Shown here in pieces: positions 16,255 through 26,088 of a stretch of DNA of 64,000 bases. The notes under the pieces were generated by a model. The model was given only the letters and a program-made list of their open reading frames with translations, was not told where the DNA came from and did not search any database. Made by a program: the position numbers and the translations under genes. Numbering within the stretch: the first letter of the stretch is position 1; every line of letters starts with the position of its first letter. The DNA is from Streptomyces physcomitrii. Lineage in GTDB: Bacteria; Actinomycetota; Actinomycetes; Streptomycetales; Streptomycetaceae. The stretch is from NCBI RefSeq assembly GCF_012273655.1, contig NZ_JAAWWP010000008.1, positions 186,001 through 250,000 on the forward strand, written 5' to 3'.

Positions 16255-17796
16255 CTACGGGGCCGGGTCGTCCGGAAGTTCGGGCCCGGGGTCCCGCGGA
16301 GGTACGGACCCGGGCCCGCCGTCCGCGCGATGGCCGGGCGGCGGTGGTGCGGGGGCGCGGGCGAGTTCCCCGAGGCGCAGGGGCTGGGCGAGGGGGCGGC
16401 GGTGGCTGCTGGGCGCGGCCAGGCCCTCGGCGTCCCGGGCGTCCGGGGCCGAGCCGCGCAGCCGGGCGCGGAGTTCACCGACGGTGGGGCCGCAGATCCG
16501 GGCCTGGCAGGGGCCGAGCCCGGCGCGGGTGGCGAGCCGGGCGGTGCGGGCGGCGGCGCCGGACTCCTCGCGGGCGGCCGCGCACAGGGCGGCGTAGTCG
16601 GTCTCCTCGCAGCGGCAGACCAGGGTGTCCGGGCGCAGCCAGCCGGGCCAGGCGGCGCCGATCGGGTGGGCCCGCGCGAGCCGGGCGGCGAAGTCCCGCC
16701 CCTGGTCGCGGACTTGGTGCAGCCGCGGCAGGGCGCGGGCGGTGCGGTCGCCGCCGGCCGCGTACCAGCCCGCGAGCGCGCCCTCGGCCCGGGCGGCGGG
16801 CGCCCCCGCGATACCGGTGATCTCCCCGGCCGCCCAGACGCCCTCGGCGCTGGTGCGCTGCTCGCCGTCCACGCGCACGAACTCCCCTGCCGGGGACGGG
16901 AGAAGGGCGCACCCGGCGGCCACCGGGAGTTCCAGCTGCGGGCTGAACCCATGGCTGACGCAGAGGGCGTCCACCGCGAGGGTGCGCGAACTGCCGGGCA
17001 CCACCGACCAGTCGGGGCGCAGCCGGGCGGTGACCACCTCCTCGACCCGGCCGGTGCCGCGCGCCTCGACGACGGCGCGACCGGTGCGGTAGGGCACCCG
17101 GTGGCGTAGCAACTGGCCCGCGTAGTCGCGGAGTTCGCCGGTTTTGCCGAGGTGGGCGGCGAGTTGCCAGGGCCGGGAGCCCCAGCCGCGGGCGAGGGTG
17201 CGCGCCGGGTTGGCCTCCAGGACCGCCCGTACCCCCGCGCCCGCTTCGAGGAGCGAGCCCGCCACCGGCAGCAGGAAGGGTCCGCTGCCCGCCACCAGGA
17301 CCCTCTCACCGACCGCGATCCGCTCCCCCTTGGCGAGCGCCTGCGCGGCACCGGCGGTGAAGACCCCGGGCAACTCCCAGCCGGGGAAGGGCAGTACGCG
17401 GTCGTGCGCGCCGGGAGCGAGGACCAGGGCGTCGGGTGCGAGGACGTGCCGGGTGCGGCCGGAGCCGTCCGCGGGGCCGTGCAGCAGGTGCACCCGGGGC
17501 GGGCCCTGCTCACCGGGGTCGCGGGGCTCCAGGGCCCAGACCGCGGTCTCGGGCCACCAGGTGCAGCGCGGGTGGGCGCGCAGCTCGCGGCGCAGGCGGG
17601 TGAAGGGGGCCCAGTGGTGCTGGAGGCGTTCGGGGTGCGCGGCGCCGAACGCGGCGGGCGGCACCCGGTGGTACTGGCCGCCCATCTCCTCCGCCGAGTC
17701 GACCAGGACCACCTCGGCACCGGCCGCGAGCGCCGACCGCGCGGCGGCGAGACCGGCGGGACCGGCACCCACGACAAGGACATGACGGGCCGTCAT
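16255..17796 (-). CDS. D-hydroxyproline dehydrogenase, FAD/NAD-type alpha subunit
   Basis: 513 residues from ATG 17796, whose first bases overlap the stop of the small iron-sulfur subunit (ATGA). N-terminal Rossmann motif VLVVGAGPAGLAAARS; second nucleotide-binding motif ERVLVAGSGPFLLPVA at about 165-180. The C-terminal part has a BFD-like [2Fe-2S] site: C394 and C396 (TLVCRCEETDY), C430 and C435 (GPCQARICGP). This is the architecture of HcnB/OoxA/LhpB-type subunits, which accept electrons from the catalytic subunit. With the next two genes it forms a heterotrimeric D-hydroxyproline (imino-acid) dehydrogenase. The last 60 residues are Pro-rich. Confidence 0.87.
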   Translation of the reverse strand: MTARHVLVVGAGPAGLAAARSALAAGAEVVLVDSAEEMGGQYHRVPPAAFGAAHPERLQHHWAPFTRLRRELRAHPRCTWWPETAVWALEPRDPGEQGPPRVHLLHGPADGSGRTRHVLAPDALVLAPGAHDRVLPFPGWELPGVFTAGAAQALAKGERIAVGERVLVAGSGPFLLPVAGSLLEAGAGVRAVLEANPARTLARGWGSRPWQLAAHLGKTGELRDYAGQLLRHRVPYRTGRAVVEARGTGRVEEVVTARLRPDWSVVPGSSRTLAVDALCVSHGFSPQLELPVAAGCALLPSPAGEFVRVDGEQRTSAEGVWAAGEITGIAGAPAARAEGALAGWYAAGGDRTARALPRLHQVRDQGRDFAARLARAHPIGAAWPGWLRPDTLVCRCEETDYAALCAAAREESGAAARTARLATRAGLGPCQARICGPTVGELRARLRGSAPDARDAEGLAAPSSHRRPLAQPLRLGELARAPAPPPPGHRADGGPGSVPPRDPGPELPDDPAP

Positions 17797-18191
17797 ACGC
17801 CGTCCTCCGTATCCGAGTTGTCCTCTTCGGCGGGAGCCGGGAGCGCGGCGGAGGAGCCGGACGCACCCTCGTCCCCCGCCTCCTCGCCCCCTCCGGCGCG
17901 GGACTGGGTGAGCACGGTGTCCCCGTCGCGGGCGCGGCGGCGGCAGGCGCGTACATCGGGTTCGCCGTTGACGCGCACCAGGCAGTCGAAGCAGACGCCG
18001 ATGCCGCAGAACACCCCGCGCGGGGCACCCGAGGGGCCCCTGCGCCAGGCCAGGCGGCCCGCCGCGAGCAGGACACCGGCGATGCTCTGGCCCGCGAAGC
18101 CGTCGAGCGCCTCGCCGTCCACGGTGATCCGCAGCGGCCGCTCCCGCCTGCCCGTCGCGTCGTCCGCCGCGGGCACGAGTCGCGCGGTCAT
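17793..18191 (-). CDS. D-hydroxyproline dehydrogenase, [2Fe-2S] small subunit
   Basis: 132 residues; HcnA-type ferredoxin-like subunit. RITVDGEALDGFAGQSIAGV forms the ferredoxin beta-grasp. The cluster ligands are C62, C67, C70 (FCGIGVCFDCLVRVNG) and C83. The ending is acidic. It starts (ATG 18191) inside the stop of the catalytic subunit gene and ends inside the start of the FAD subunit gene, so all three subunits are translationally coupled. It shuttles electrons between the two flavin subunits. Confidence 0.87.
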   Translation of the reverse strand: MTARLVPAADDATGRRERPLRITVDGEALDGFAGQSIAGVLLAAGRLAWRRGPSGAPRGVFCGIGVCFDCLVRVNGEPDVRACRRRARDGDTVLTQSRAGGGEEAGDEGASGSSAALPAPAEEDNSDTEDGV

Positions 18192-19498
18192 GGGCCCTCC
18201 TTCCGCTCCGCCGGGGTCGCCGACTGTGCTGTTCCACCCGGGTGTTGCGGGTGCTCCGGACTGCTGCCGTGCCCCGGGGCCCCCGCGCCGTCCCGGGCGG
18301 GACCGGCCGTGCCGAGTACCGCCGGGCGGTCCACCCGGAAGGGCTCCGGGTCGAGCGGGGCCGGGGTGCCGAGGATCAGGGCGCGCAGCAGCCGGGCGGT
18401 GCCGAGGCTGAGGCCGATGCCCGCGCCCTCGTGGCCGCCCGCGTGCCAGAGGCCGGCGAGCCGGGGGTCGGCGCCGATGACCGGCAGATGGTCGGGTACG
18501 TAGGGCCGGAACCCGCCGTAGGCGCGCATCACCGGGACCGCGGCGAGGGCGGGGAAGAGGCGGATCGCCTTGGCGGCGATCGCGGCCAGGACCTCGGGCC
18601 GCAGCCGGTCGTCGAAGCCGACGCGGCGGCGTGAGGAGCCGAGCAGCAGGCTGCCCGCCCGGGTGGACTCCACCACGGCGGAGGTCTGGAGGCCGGAGTC
18701 GTCGCTGCCCACGGCGCCGACGTAGTCCGCGTCGTAGACCTTGTGGAAGACGGTGGGCGGCTGCGGGGTGGTCACCAGGACGTCGCCGCGGCGGGGGCGG
18801 ACATCGACGGGGGCGCCGAGGCGGGCGGCCACCGAACCGGCCCAGGGCCCGGCGGCGTTGACGAAAAGGTCGGCTTCGAGCAGGCCCGCCGTGGTGTGCA
18901 GCGCGGTCAGCCTGCCGCCGCGGGTGCGGGCGCCGAGGACCTCGCAGCCGGTACGCAGCCGGGCCCCGGCCGCGCGGGCGTCGGCGAGCAGGGCGGTGGC
19001 CGCGGCGGCGGGCTGGACCTGGGCGTCCTCGGGGTAGTGCAGGACGGCCCGGTGCGCGCGGGTCAGGAAGGGTTCGGCGGCGGCGGTCTGCGCGGGGTCC
19101 AGGGGCTCGCAGCGGACGGCGGCGGCGCGCTGGCCCGCGGCGAAGCGGGCCAGACCGGCGGCGCCCGCCTCGGTGGTGGCGACCACGAGGCCGCCCTTGG
19201 GTTCCCACTCGACGGCGCGCACCAGAGCGGCGCCGCGGGGTGTGGACCCGGCGATCTCCGCGAGGACCGGGGGCCACAACGCGCGGGAGAGCCGGGCCAG
19301 TTCGAGTTCGGGGCCGGGGCTCTTGTCGGAGAGCAGGATGTTGCCCTCGCCGTGCGCGGTGGTCCCCGAGGCGGCGCCGCCGCGGTCCACCAGGGTGACC
19401 GCGCAGCCGGCCCGCGCCAGTTCGCGGGCGCAGGCGGCGCCGACGATTCCGGCGCCGACCACCACCGCCCGCGCCACCGGGGACCGCGTTCCACACAT
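18188..19498 (-). CDS. D-hydroxyproline dehydrogenase, catalytic subunit (DAO family)
   Basis: 436 residues. Glycine-rich FAD motif AVVVGAGIVGAACAREL near the N-terminus; D-amino-acid-oxidase/glycine-oxidase fold with MRAYGGFRPYVPDHLPVIG and AGGHEGAGIGLSLGTARLL at the C-terminus. It resembles HcnC/LhpB-beta subunits that oxidise cis-4-hydroxy-D-proline to 1-pyrroline-4-hydroxy-2-carboxylate. First gene of the operon. The 157-bp gap before it holds an inverted repeat shared with the regulator promoter. The last 40 residues are low-complexity. Confidence 0.87.
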   Translation of the reverse strand: MCGTRSPVARAVVVGAGIVGAACARELARAGCAVTLVDRGGAASGTTAHGEGNILLSDKSPGPELELARLSRALWPPVLAEIAGSTPRGAALVRAVEWEPKGGLVVATTEAGAAGLARFAAGQRAAAVRCEPLDPAQTAAAEPFLTRAHRAVLHYPEDAQVQPAAAATALLADARAAGARLRTGCEVLGARTRGGRLTALHTTAGLLEADLFVNAAGPWAGSVAARLGAPVDVRPRRGDVLVTTPQPPTVFHKVYDADYVGAVGSDDSGLQTSAVVESTRAGSLLLGSSRRRVGFDDRLRPEVLAAIAAKAIRLFPALAAVPVMRAYGGFRPYVPDHLPVIGADPRLAGLWHAGGHEGAGIGLSLGTARLLRALILGTPAPLDPEPFRVDRPAVLGTAGPARDGAGAPGHGSSPEHPQHPGGTAQSATPAERKEGP

Positions 19499-19508
19499 CG
19501 AACCCTCC

Positions 19509-19526
19509 CGTTCGCTTTACCGAACG
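19509..19526. promoter_or_regulatory. Operator of the hydroxyproline operon
   Basis: CGTTCGCTTTACCGAACG: perfect 6-bp arms around CTTTAC, 11 bp upstream of the catalytic-subunit start. The same sequence with one arm mismatch precedes the XRE-cupin gene at 20364-20381. Probably the regulator's binding site; its position over the start region fits repression. Confidence 0.7.
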
Positions 19527-19655
19527 AGATCGAGGCTAAGAGCACTCCCTCCGAGTGTCAACGCCCCCGACCGGCGGCGCGCGCCGAGACCTCGCGGGGC
19601 CCGGCGCCTGCCGCCGGGCGCGGCTCACGGGCGTACCGGCCTGCACCCCGTGGAA

Positions 19656-20330
19656 TCAGCGGGCCGCCTCGCCGTCCGCCGGAGCACCCGGGTACGGCGG
19701 CAGCGGGCGCTGGTCCCTGCCGTACTGGAGCAGCAGCACCGAGCGCACCGGCCCGTCGAGCGCCGTATAGCTGTGCGGCAGCGAGGCGTCGAAGCCGACG
19801 TAGTCCCCGGGGCCGAGTTCGGCCTCCTCGCCCTCCACCCGCACGCCGAGCCGGCCGGACTGCACCACGGTGTGCTCGGTGCCGACGTGGCCCAGCGAGT
19901 CGCGGCGTGAATCCGCGCTCAACTGCTGGTCGTAGACCTCGAAGACGGTGTCGCCCGACTCGATGCGCCGCAGCGGGCGCAGATCCAGGCCCTCGCCGCT
20001 GAGCACCTCGACCTCGGCGGCGCGCACCACCCGCAGACCGCCCGTCTCGCGGGCGTCGAGCAGGTCGGAGATGGGCACTTCGAGGACCCGCGAGAGGCCG
20101 AAGACCGTCTCGATGGTCGGGTTCCCGGTGCCGGACTCCAGCTGCGAGAGGGTGGCCTTGCCGATCTTCGAGCGGCGCGACAGCTCGGAGAGCGACAGGC
20201 CCCGCCGGGTGCGCAGCCGCTTGAGGTTGACCGCCAGCATGTCCCGGATCGAGACCGGGCCGTCCTCGGCGCTCACCGCTGCCCCTTCCCTCGTCCCGCT
20301 TCTCGTCCCGCTTCTGGTCCCACGTCTCAT
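19656..20330 (-). CDS. XRE-cupin transcriptional regulator of the hydroxyproline operon
   Basis: 224 residues from ATG 20330 (GGGGAG 5 nt upstream); a GTG at residue 19 is an alternative. Helix-turn-helix at about 33-87 (NLKRLRTRRGLSLSELSRRS, IGKATLSQLESG, NPTIETVFGLS). The C-terminal cupin (about 140-212) contains GTEHTVVQSG and LGPGDYVGFDASLPHSY. Such proteins sense a small acid or amine in the cupin and control adjacent catabolic genes. The same 18-bp inverted repeat occurs before this gene and before the operon, so I infer autoregulation and control of hydroxyproline use. Confidence 0.85.
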   Translation of the reverse strand: MRRGTRSGTRSGTREGAAVSAEDGPVSIRDMLAVNLKRLRTRRGLSLSELSRRSKIGKATLSQLESGTGNPTIETVFGLSRVLEVPISDLLDARETGGLRVVRAAEVEVLSGEGLDLRPLRRIESGDTVFEVYDQQLSADSRRDSLGHVGTEHTVVQSGRLGVRVEGEEAELGPGDYVGFDASLPHSYTALDGPVRSVLLLQYGRDQRPLPPYPGAPADGEAAR

Positions 20331-20363
20331 CCCTTCTCCCCGGTGCGCCACGGAACAGAAGAT

Positions 20364-20381
20364 CGTTCGCTTTACTGAACG
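20364..20381. promoter_or_regulatory. Operator upstream of the XRE-cupin gene
   Basis: CGTTCGCTTTACTGAACG, 17 of 18 bases identical to the site at 19509-19526, 33 bp before the regulator start. A further half site CGTTCAG follows at about 20397. Supports autoregulation. Confidence 0.65.
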
Positions 20382-20423
20382 GACTCGGCGGCGCCCGTTC
20401 AGTATCCCGTCCGACGACGGAGG

Positions 20424-20465
20424 CCCGGCACCCGGCACCCGGCACCCGGCACCCGGCACCCGGCA
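20424..20465. repeat. Six exact CCCGGCA tandem repeats
   Basis: 7-bp unit repeated six times without error between the regulator promoter and the lpdA terminator. A heptamer cannot keep a reading frame, so it is noncoding and a likely slippage locus. Confidence 0.9.
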
Positions 20466-20467
20466 TG

Positions 20468-20515
20468 GCGAAGCCCCGGCAGAGCGGACGGACACCGCTC
20501 CCCCGGGGCCTTCGC
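20468..20515 (-). terminator. Terminator of lpdA
   Basis: Stem GCGAAGCCCCGG (20468-20479) against CCGGGGCCTTCGC (20503-20515), one bulged base, starting 25 bp after the lpdA stop. Strong GC stem without T-run, the usual Streptomyces form. Confidence 0.65.
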
Positions 20516-20539
20516 CGGGTGTCACCGCCCGACGGCGGT

Positions 20540-21943
<1,404 letters not shown>

Positions 21944-22090
21944 GGAAGATCCTCTCTCTGACTACCGGGTGCCGGCCCCTCTGCCAGTGTCCACGAACCG
22001 GGCGCCGGGCGGGCCGCCCCGCCGCCCGCGGGGCAGCCGCGGGCGGGCGCCCGGCGCGCCCCCGGCACTGGTGGACGCGCGTAGCACAAC

Positions 22091-22120
22091 GGCCCGGGAG
22101 TCCCTGGGGACTTCCGGGCC
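22091..22120 (-). terminator. Terminator hairpin downstream of the phospholipase gene
   Basis: GGCCCGGGAGTCCC (22091-22104) pairs with GGGACTTCCGGGCC (22107-22120): 14 bp with one mismatch and a 2-nt gap. Lies 72 bp beyond the phospholipase stop, within the region upstream of lpdA. Confidence 0.6.
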
Positions 22121-22192
22121 GTACGCGGTGGGGCGGAGGAGGTGTCAGGCGGCCGTCCGGAGGCAGCGGGCGGCCTCGCCGGGCCCGACGGG

Positions 22193-22678
22193 TCAGGCGG
22201 CCTTGTCGAGCTGCTTGAAGCCCTTGATGCCGAAGATGTCGACGGCGTGGTAGTAGGTCCAGGCCAGCCCGTCGCAGGAGGTCTTGGTCGCGCCGGAGTA
22301 GCGGCTGCAGACCCGCTTCAGGTCCTCGTAGAGGGCGGAGTCGATCCGGGCCTTGTTGGCGCTGAAGGTGCCCATCGCCTTGTAGTTGCGGTAGCCGAAG
22401 TCGTGGCGCGCACAGGCGGTCTCGAAGGGGAAGCCGAAGGGGTTGTCGGGCGAGGTGCTGCAGTAGTCCGTGGACCAGTCGAAGCCGTAGGCGGCCCACT
22501 GCCCCTGGTTGTTGCGGGCGGAGTTCCAGGCGTTGTAGCTGGAGGCGCTGGTCTGCGTGAAGGAGCTGAGCACCTGCGGCTTGTCGGCGGGTGCGGCCGA
22601 AGCGGAACCGGCCGTGAGGAGCGCGGCGGGCATCGCCAGCGCGGCGGCGGCGAGCGGCAGGACGTGACGGCGGCGCAT
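22193..22678 (-). CDS. Secreted phospholipase A2
   Basis: 161 residues from ATG 22678, behind GGAGG. Sec signal MRRRHVLPLAAAALAMPAAL, cleavage near ASA-AP (residues 28-30). The mature protein has the bacterial PLA2 catalytic motif ACARHDFGYRNYK with H92-D93, and four cysteines (C73, C89 and two in RVCSRYSGATKTSCDG) for two disulfides. This is the pattern of the Streptomyces violaceoruber enzyme. It cleaves the sn-2 ester of phospholipids with calcium, outside the cell. Monocistronic. The 395-bp gap upstream (22679-23073) contains only an AT-richer promoter zone around 22800-22880 and nothing else I can identify. Confidence 0.9.
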   Translation of the reverse strand: MRRRHVLPLAAAALAMPAALLTAGSASAAPADKPQVLSSFTQTSASSYNAWNSARNNQGQWAAYGFDWSTDYCSTSPDNPFGFPFETACARHDFGYRNYKAMGTFSANKARIDSALYEDLKRVCSRYSGATKTSCDGLAWTYYHAVDIFGIKGFKQLDKAA

Positions 22679-23073
22679 GGGGACCTCCGGAGGTGAGGGG
22701 GGACGTGGGGCGCCTCGCCGTACGCGGTCGAGGCGGCCCCAGCCTGCCGTCTCGCGGGCCCCGCGAACAGACCGCGGCAGCGAGCCGGAGGTGAATTCTT
22801 CGCGCCCTGTTGCCGGGCAACTGTCCGTCAGCACAAAGCCGCTGACAGAAATTCAGAGAAACGTCAGAGAACAGTCCGGACATGGTCCGGCGAAGGACAG
22901 ACTTCCCCCACTCCCGGCGAATGCCCCGGCTGCCGGGTGTGCACGACTGGTGCCGGTACGGTACGGTGCGCGCCTTTGCCCCGCCGGGCGCGGCACGGGC
23001 GGGGGTACGGGGACGAGGGAGCGCGCGGCATCGGGGCGTGCCCCGGGCGCGCGGGAAACGGAATGCGTCCGGA

Positions 23074-24948
23074 TCACCCGGCGGGGTGAGCGCCGGCGTC
23101 CTGCCCGCCTGACCGCGCGGGGGCGGAGCGCTCTTCTCCCGGATCGGAAGCCGGACCGGTGACCGGATCGATGACCGGACTGACGACAGCGCCACCGTCC
23201 GGAGCACCCGGCACGGAAGGTCCGGCCCCCGCACCCGGCCCGCCCCCGTCGAGCCCCCGGAACTCCACCCGCCTCGGCAGGGCGAAGAGGCCGAGGAAGA
23301 CCAGGCCCATGCTGCCCGCGCCCCATCTGAGGGTCAGCGCGAAGGTGCGGGAGAAGTTGTCGGCGGTGGCCCGCTGCCCCGCCTCGATCACCAGCGCGCG
23401 GACCTCGGGCGAGGGCAACGGGCCCCGGCAGGAGGCGGGTTCGGCGGTCGGGTCGGTCGCGGCGGCGCGGTCCGCGAGGCAGTCGGCGAAGGCGTCGAGG
23501 ATCCGCTCGCGCTCGGCGGCGGGGACCTCGGCCCGGGTGAGTTCCTGGCGCAGGTCGGGGGCGGCCCGCGCCACGGCACGCGCCGCGTCGTGGTCGAGCT
23601 GCTGGAAGAAGAGCACCCCGGCGAGGGCGGTGCCGAGCGCGATGCCGATCTGCTGCACGGTGCCGAGGACCCCGGAGGCCGAGCCCGCCTCGCGCACCGG
23701 GACCTCGGTGAGCACCGCGTCGATCATCGGCGCCACCACCAGCCCGAAGCCGACACCGGCGACGAGGAGCGGGGCGATCATCTGCCAGGGGGCGACGGCC
23801 GGTCCGTAGTGGGCGGCGACCAGGACGTAGCCGAGGAAGCCGGTGCCGCAGAGGAGGGCGCCCGCGAGCAGGGCCTTGCGACCGAAGCGCGGGGTGAAGA
23901 ACTCCACCGCGGTCCCGGACCCGGCGGCGCAGCCCACCGCGAAGGCGGAACTGGTCAGTCCGGCCCGCAACGGCGGCCAGCCGAGCCCCACTTGCATGTA
24001 CAGGGTCCAGATGAAGAAGAAGCCGCCGAGGGCGATCCAGAAGAGCGCCCACACCGCCATCCCCGCCGAGAAGGCGCGCGCCCGGAACAGACTCAGCGAC
24101 ATCAGCGGGGAGTTGTCCCGCCGGGTGCGCCCGCGCTGCTGGAGCACGAAGAGCCCGAGCACCAGGACGGCGGCGCCCATCAGCAGGAAGGTCCACGGCG
24201 GCCAGCCGAGGCCGCGCCCCTCGGTGAGCGGATGGACCAGGAGCAGGATGCCCGCGGCGGACAGCAGCGCGCCGAGCGGATCGAGCCGGGGCCGCTCGGG
24301 AGCGCGGGAGTCCGGGACGAGGAACCAGGCGGCGAGCAGGGCCGCGGCGCCGACCGGCACATTGACCAGGAAGACCGCGCGCCAGCCGAGTCCGTACGGG
24401 TCCGCCTCGGCGAGCAGTCCCCCGGCGACCAGGCCCGCGGCCGAGGCGGCGCCGAGTACGCCGCCCCAGATGCCGAGGACCTTGCCGCGCTCCTCGGCGG
24501 GGAAGGTGACATGGATGATCGCGAGGATCTGCGGCACCATCAGCCCGGCCATGGCGCCTTGCAGGAAGCGGGCCGCGATCAGCGCCCCGGGCCCGTCGGC
24601 GAGCCCGCAGAGCAGCGAGGCCGCGGTGAATCCGGCCACCCCGGCGAGGAAGACCTTGCGGCGGCCGAGGATGTCGCCGAGCCGCCCGCCGGTGATCATC
24701 AGCGCGGCGAAGCCGAGCACGTACCCGGCGACGATCCACTCCCCGTGCGTGTACGCGGCGTCCAGGTCCGTGAGGACGCTCGGCAGGACCACGTTCACGA
24801 TGGTCACGTCGAGCAGGTCCATGAACCCGGCGACCAGGATCACCACCAGGGCGAACCACCGCCGGGGGTCGGGCGTCCCGGCGGCACCGGGCGGGGCGGT
24901 GCCCGGTGCGGCGGCGGTGCCCGGATCGCCGGATCCCGGCCCGTTCAC
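23074..24948 (-). CDS. MFS drug efflux transporter, DHA2 (14-helix) type
   Basis: 624 residues from GTG 24948; the frame is open further upstream but turns low-complexity. Helix 1 carries ILVAGFMDLLDVTIVNVVLP (motif D1), then GRLGDILGRRKVFLAG (motif A), GFIAARFLQGAMAG-like helix 4 and a motif-C region with GVLGAASAAGLVAGG, typical of EmrB/QacA exporters. About 14 membrane segments, with a long extracytoplasmic loop near residues 455-520 containing two cysteines and a disordered acidic/Pro-rich tail. It is 57 bp after the cupin gene, probably one operon. Substrate unknown. Confidence 0.88.
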   Translation of the reverse strand: MNGPGSGDPGTAAAPGTAPPGAAGTPDPRRWFALVVILVAGFMDLLDVTIVNVVLPSVLTDLDAAYTHGEWIVAGYVLGFAALMITGGRLGDILGRRKVFLAGVAGFTAASLLCGLADGPGALIAARFLQGAMAGLMVPQILAIIHVTFPAEERGKVLGIWGGVLGAASAAGLVAGGLLAEADPYGLGWRAVFLVNVPVGAAALLAAWFLVPDSRAPERPRLDPLGALLSAAGILLLVHPLTEGRGLGWPPWTFLLMGAAVLVLGLFVLQQRGRTRRDNSPLMSLSLFRARAFSAGMAVWALFWIALGGFFFIWTLYMQVGLGWPPLRAGLTSSAFAVGCAAGSGTAVEFFTPRFGRKALLAGALLCGTGFLGYVLVAAHYGPAVAPWQMIAPLLVAGVGFGLVVAPMIDAVLTEVPVREAGSASGVLGTVQQIGIALGTALAGVLFFQQLDHDAARAVARAAPDLRQELTRAEVPAAERERILDAFADCLADRAAATDPTAEPASCRGPLPSPEVRALVIEAGQRATADNFSRTFALTLRWGAGSMGLVFLGLFALPRRVEFRGLDGGGPGAGAGPSVPGAPDGGAVVSPVIDPVTGPASDPGEERSAPARSGGQDAGAHPAG

Positions 24949-25004
24949 GGTGCCGCCCCCACGGTGCTCCTCGCCTCCGCCGTGCCCGTTCGTCGACTCG
25001 CCCC

Positions 25005-25589
25005 TCAGGAAGCCGAGTTGGCGGCCTCGATGGAGGCGGCGAGGGCGCGCTCGTACTCCGCCGTGGCGAGTGCCTTGGTGGCCTCCGCCTCGGCGTCCGC
25101 CTTGCCCGCGGGGACCAGGACGCCGGTCGGGGTCAGGCGGTGCGGCTCGGGCGGGCCGGCCAGGCGCCAGTCGAAGCGGGCCGCCAGCTCGAAGAGGTCC
25201 TTCTGCTCCAGGGGGCCGCCCTTCTCGTGCTCGGCGTGCAGCGCGGTCGGGTGGTACAGCTCGTAGCCGCCCGGCAGGTGCAGGGTGAGGAAGTGGGCGC
25301 CCTCGTCGGGGCGGGTGGCCCAGGTGTGCGAGGTGTCCTTGCTGATGTGGGCGAGGCCACCGGCGCGCAGCTCGGTGAGCTTGCCGTCGATGATCATGAT
25401 GAGCGCGCCGCCGAGGACGAAGTAGGTCTCGTCCGACTCCGCGTGGGTGTGCAGCGGTGGCCCGGACATCGCCTCGGAGACATGCGCCTCGACGAGCGAG
25501 GCGGCCCCGTCGGTCAAGGAGCTGGGCAGGACGATCTCGAACCCGCGGCGGCCTGCGGGGCGGTCCTCGGGAAGGATGATCTTCGTCAT
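25005..25589 (-). CDS. Cupin-domain protein
   Basis: 194 residues. The central cupin has motif 1 GPPLHTHAESDETYFVLGG and motif 2-like SHTWATRPDEGAHFL, giving the His/His/Glu/His metal site (about H46, H48, E52, H86). The C-terminal part (110-194) is Ala/Glu-rich. It resembles quercetin-dioxygenase-like small cupins. It is first in an operon with the efflux pump, so it could modify or sense the exported compound; no precise reaction can be assigned. Confidence 0.8.
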   Translation of the reverse strand: MTKIILPEDRPAGRRGFEIVLPSSLTDGAASLVEAHVSEAMSGPPLHTHAESDETYFVLGGALIMIIDGKLTELRAGGLAHISKDTSHTWATRPDEGAHFLTLHLPGGYELYHPTALHAEHEKGGPLEQKDLFELAARFDWRLAGPPEPHRLTPTGVLVPAGKADAEAEATKALATAEYERALAASIEAANSAS

Positions 25590-26088
25590 GAGTCCCTCTC
25601 TGGCGTGAGTTCCTGCGGTGGCGTGAAGCGGAGACGCGAAGTGGTGCGTGCGGTGCCGCGTGCCGCGAACGCCCGGAATACGAGCGGATAAGGGCGCGCG
25701 AGGGGACTTCTTCCTTCCGCGGGGGAAGGCGGGATTCCCGCGGGATCACCGGAGCGGCCACAGCGTACTCGGGCCCACCGGATTCCCTTTTGCTGTGCGA
25801 CTGCGGATTCCCCGGCCGGACTCCGAGGCCGAACACGGAGCCGTAACCGATACGCACTCCGGGCCGTACTCGACGACGTACGCGACATCCGTGCACGACG
25901 TCCGTACGCGACATCCCTCCTGCATGGTCGCCCGGATTTCCGGCGGAGGGCGGATGTCGCGGAAAACCTGTCCGTTCTCTGTGCGGAACCGGAGACGGGA
26001 CTGCCGGGATTTCACCCGGCGGGGGAAAGCCTGACATCGGCCGGGGCCGAAGTGCGCCCCGGCCGGTGTCAGTTCACGCGGCCGGTGG
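25590..26088. other. Intergenic region with a 13-bp direct repeat
   Basis: About 500 bp between the cupin gene and the ScyD-like gene, lower in GC than the surroundings. GTACGCGACATCC occurs at 25878-25890 and 25904-25916 (26 bp apart). A 128-codon plus-strand frame (25648-26034) has no ribosome site or protein-like composition and is not called. Confidence 0.5.

Noticed and set aside
20424..20465. CRISPR-like array
   Set aside because: Units are 7 bp with no spacers; a simple tandem repeat.
25648..26034. 128-codon plus-strand frame between cupin and ScyD-like genes
   Set aside because: No ribosome site, Arg/Ser-rich mixture without folding pattern; probably noncoding.
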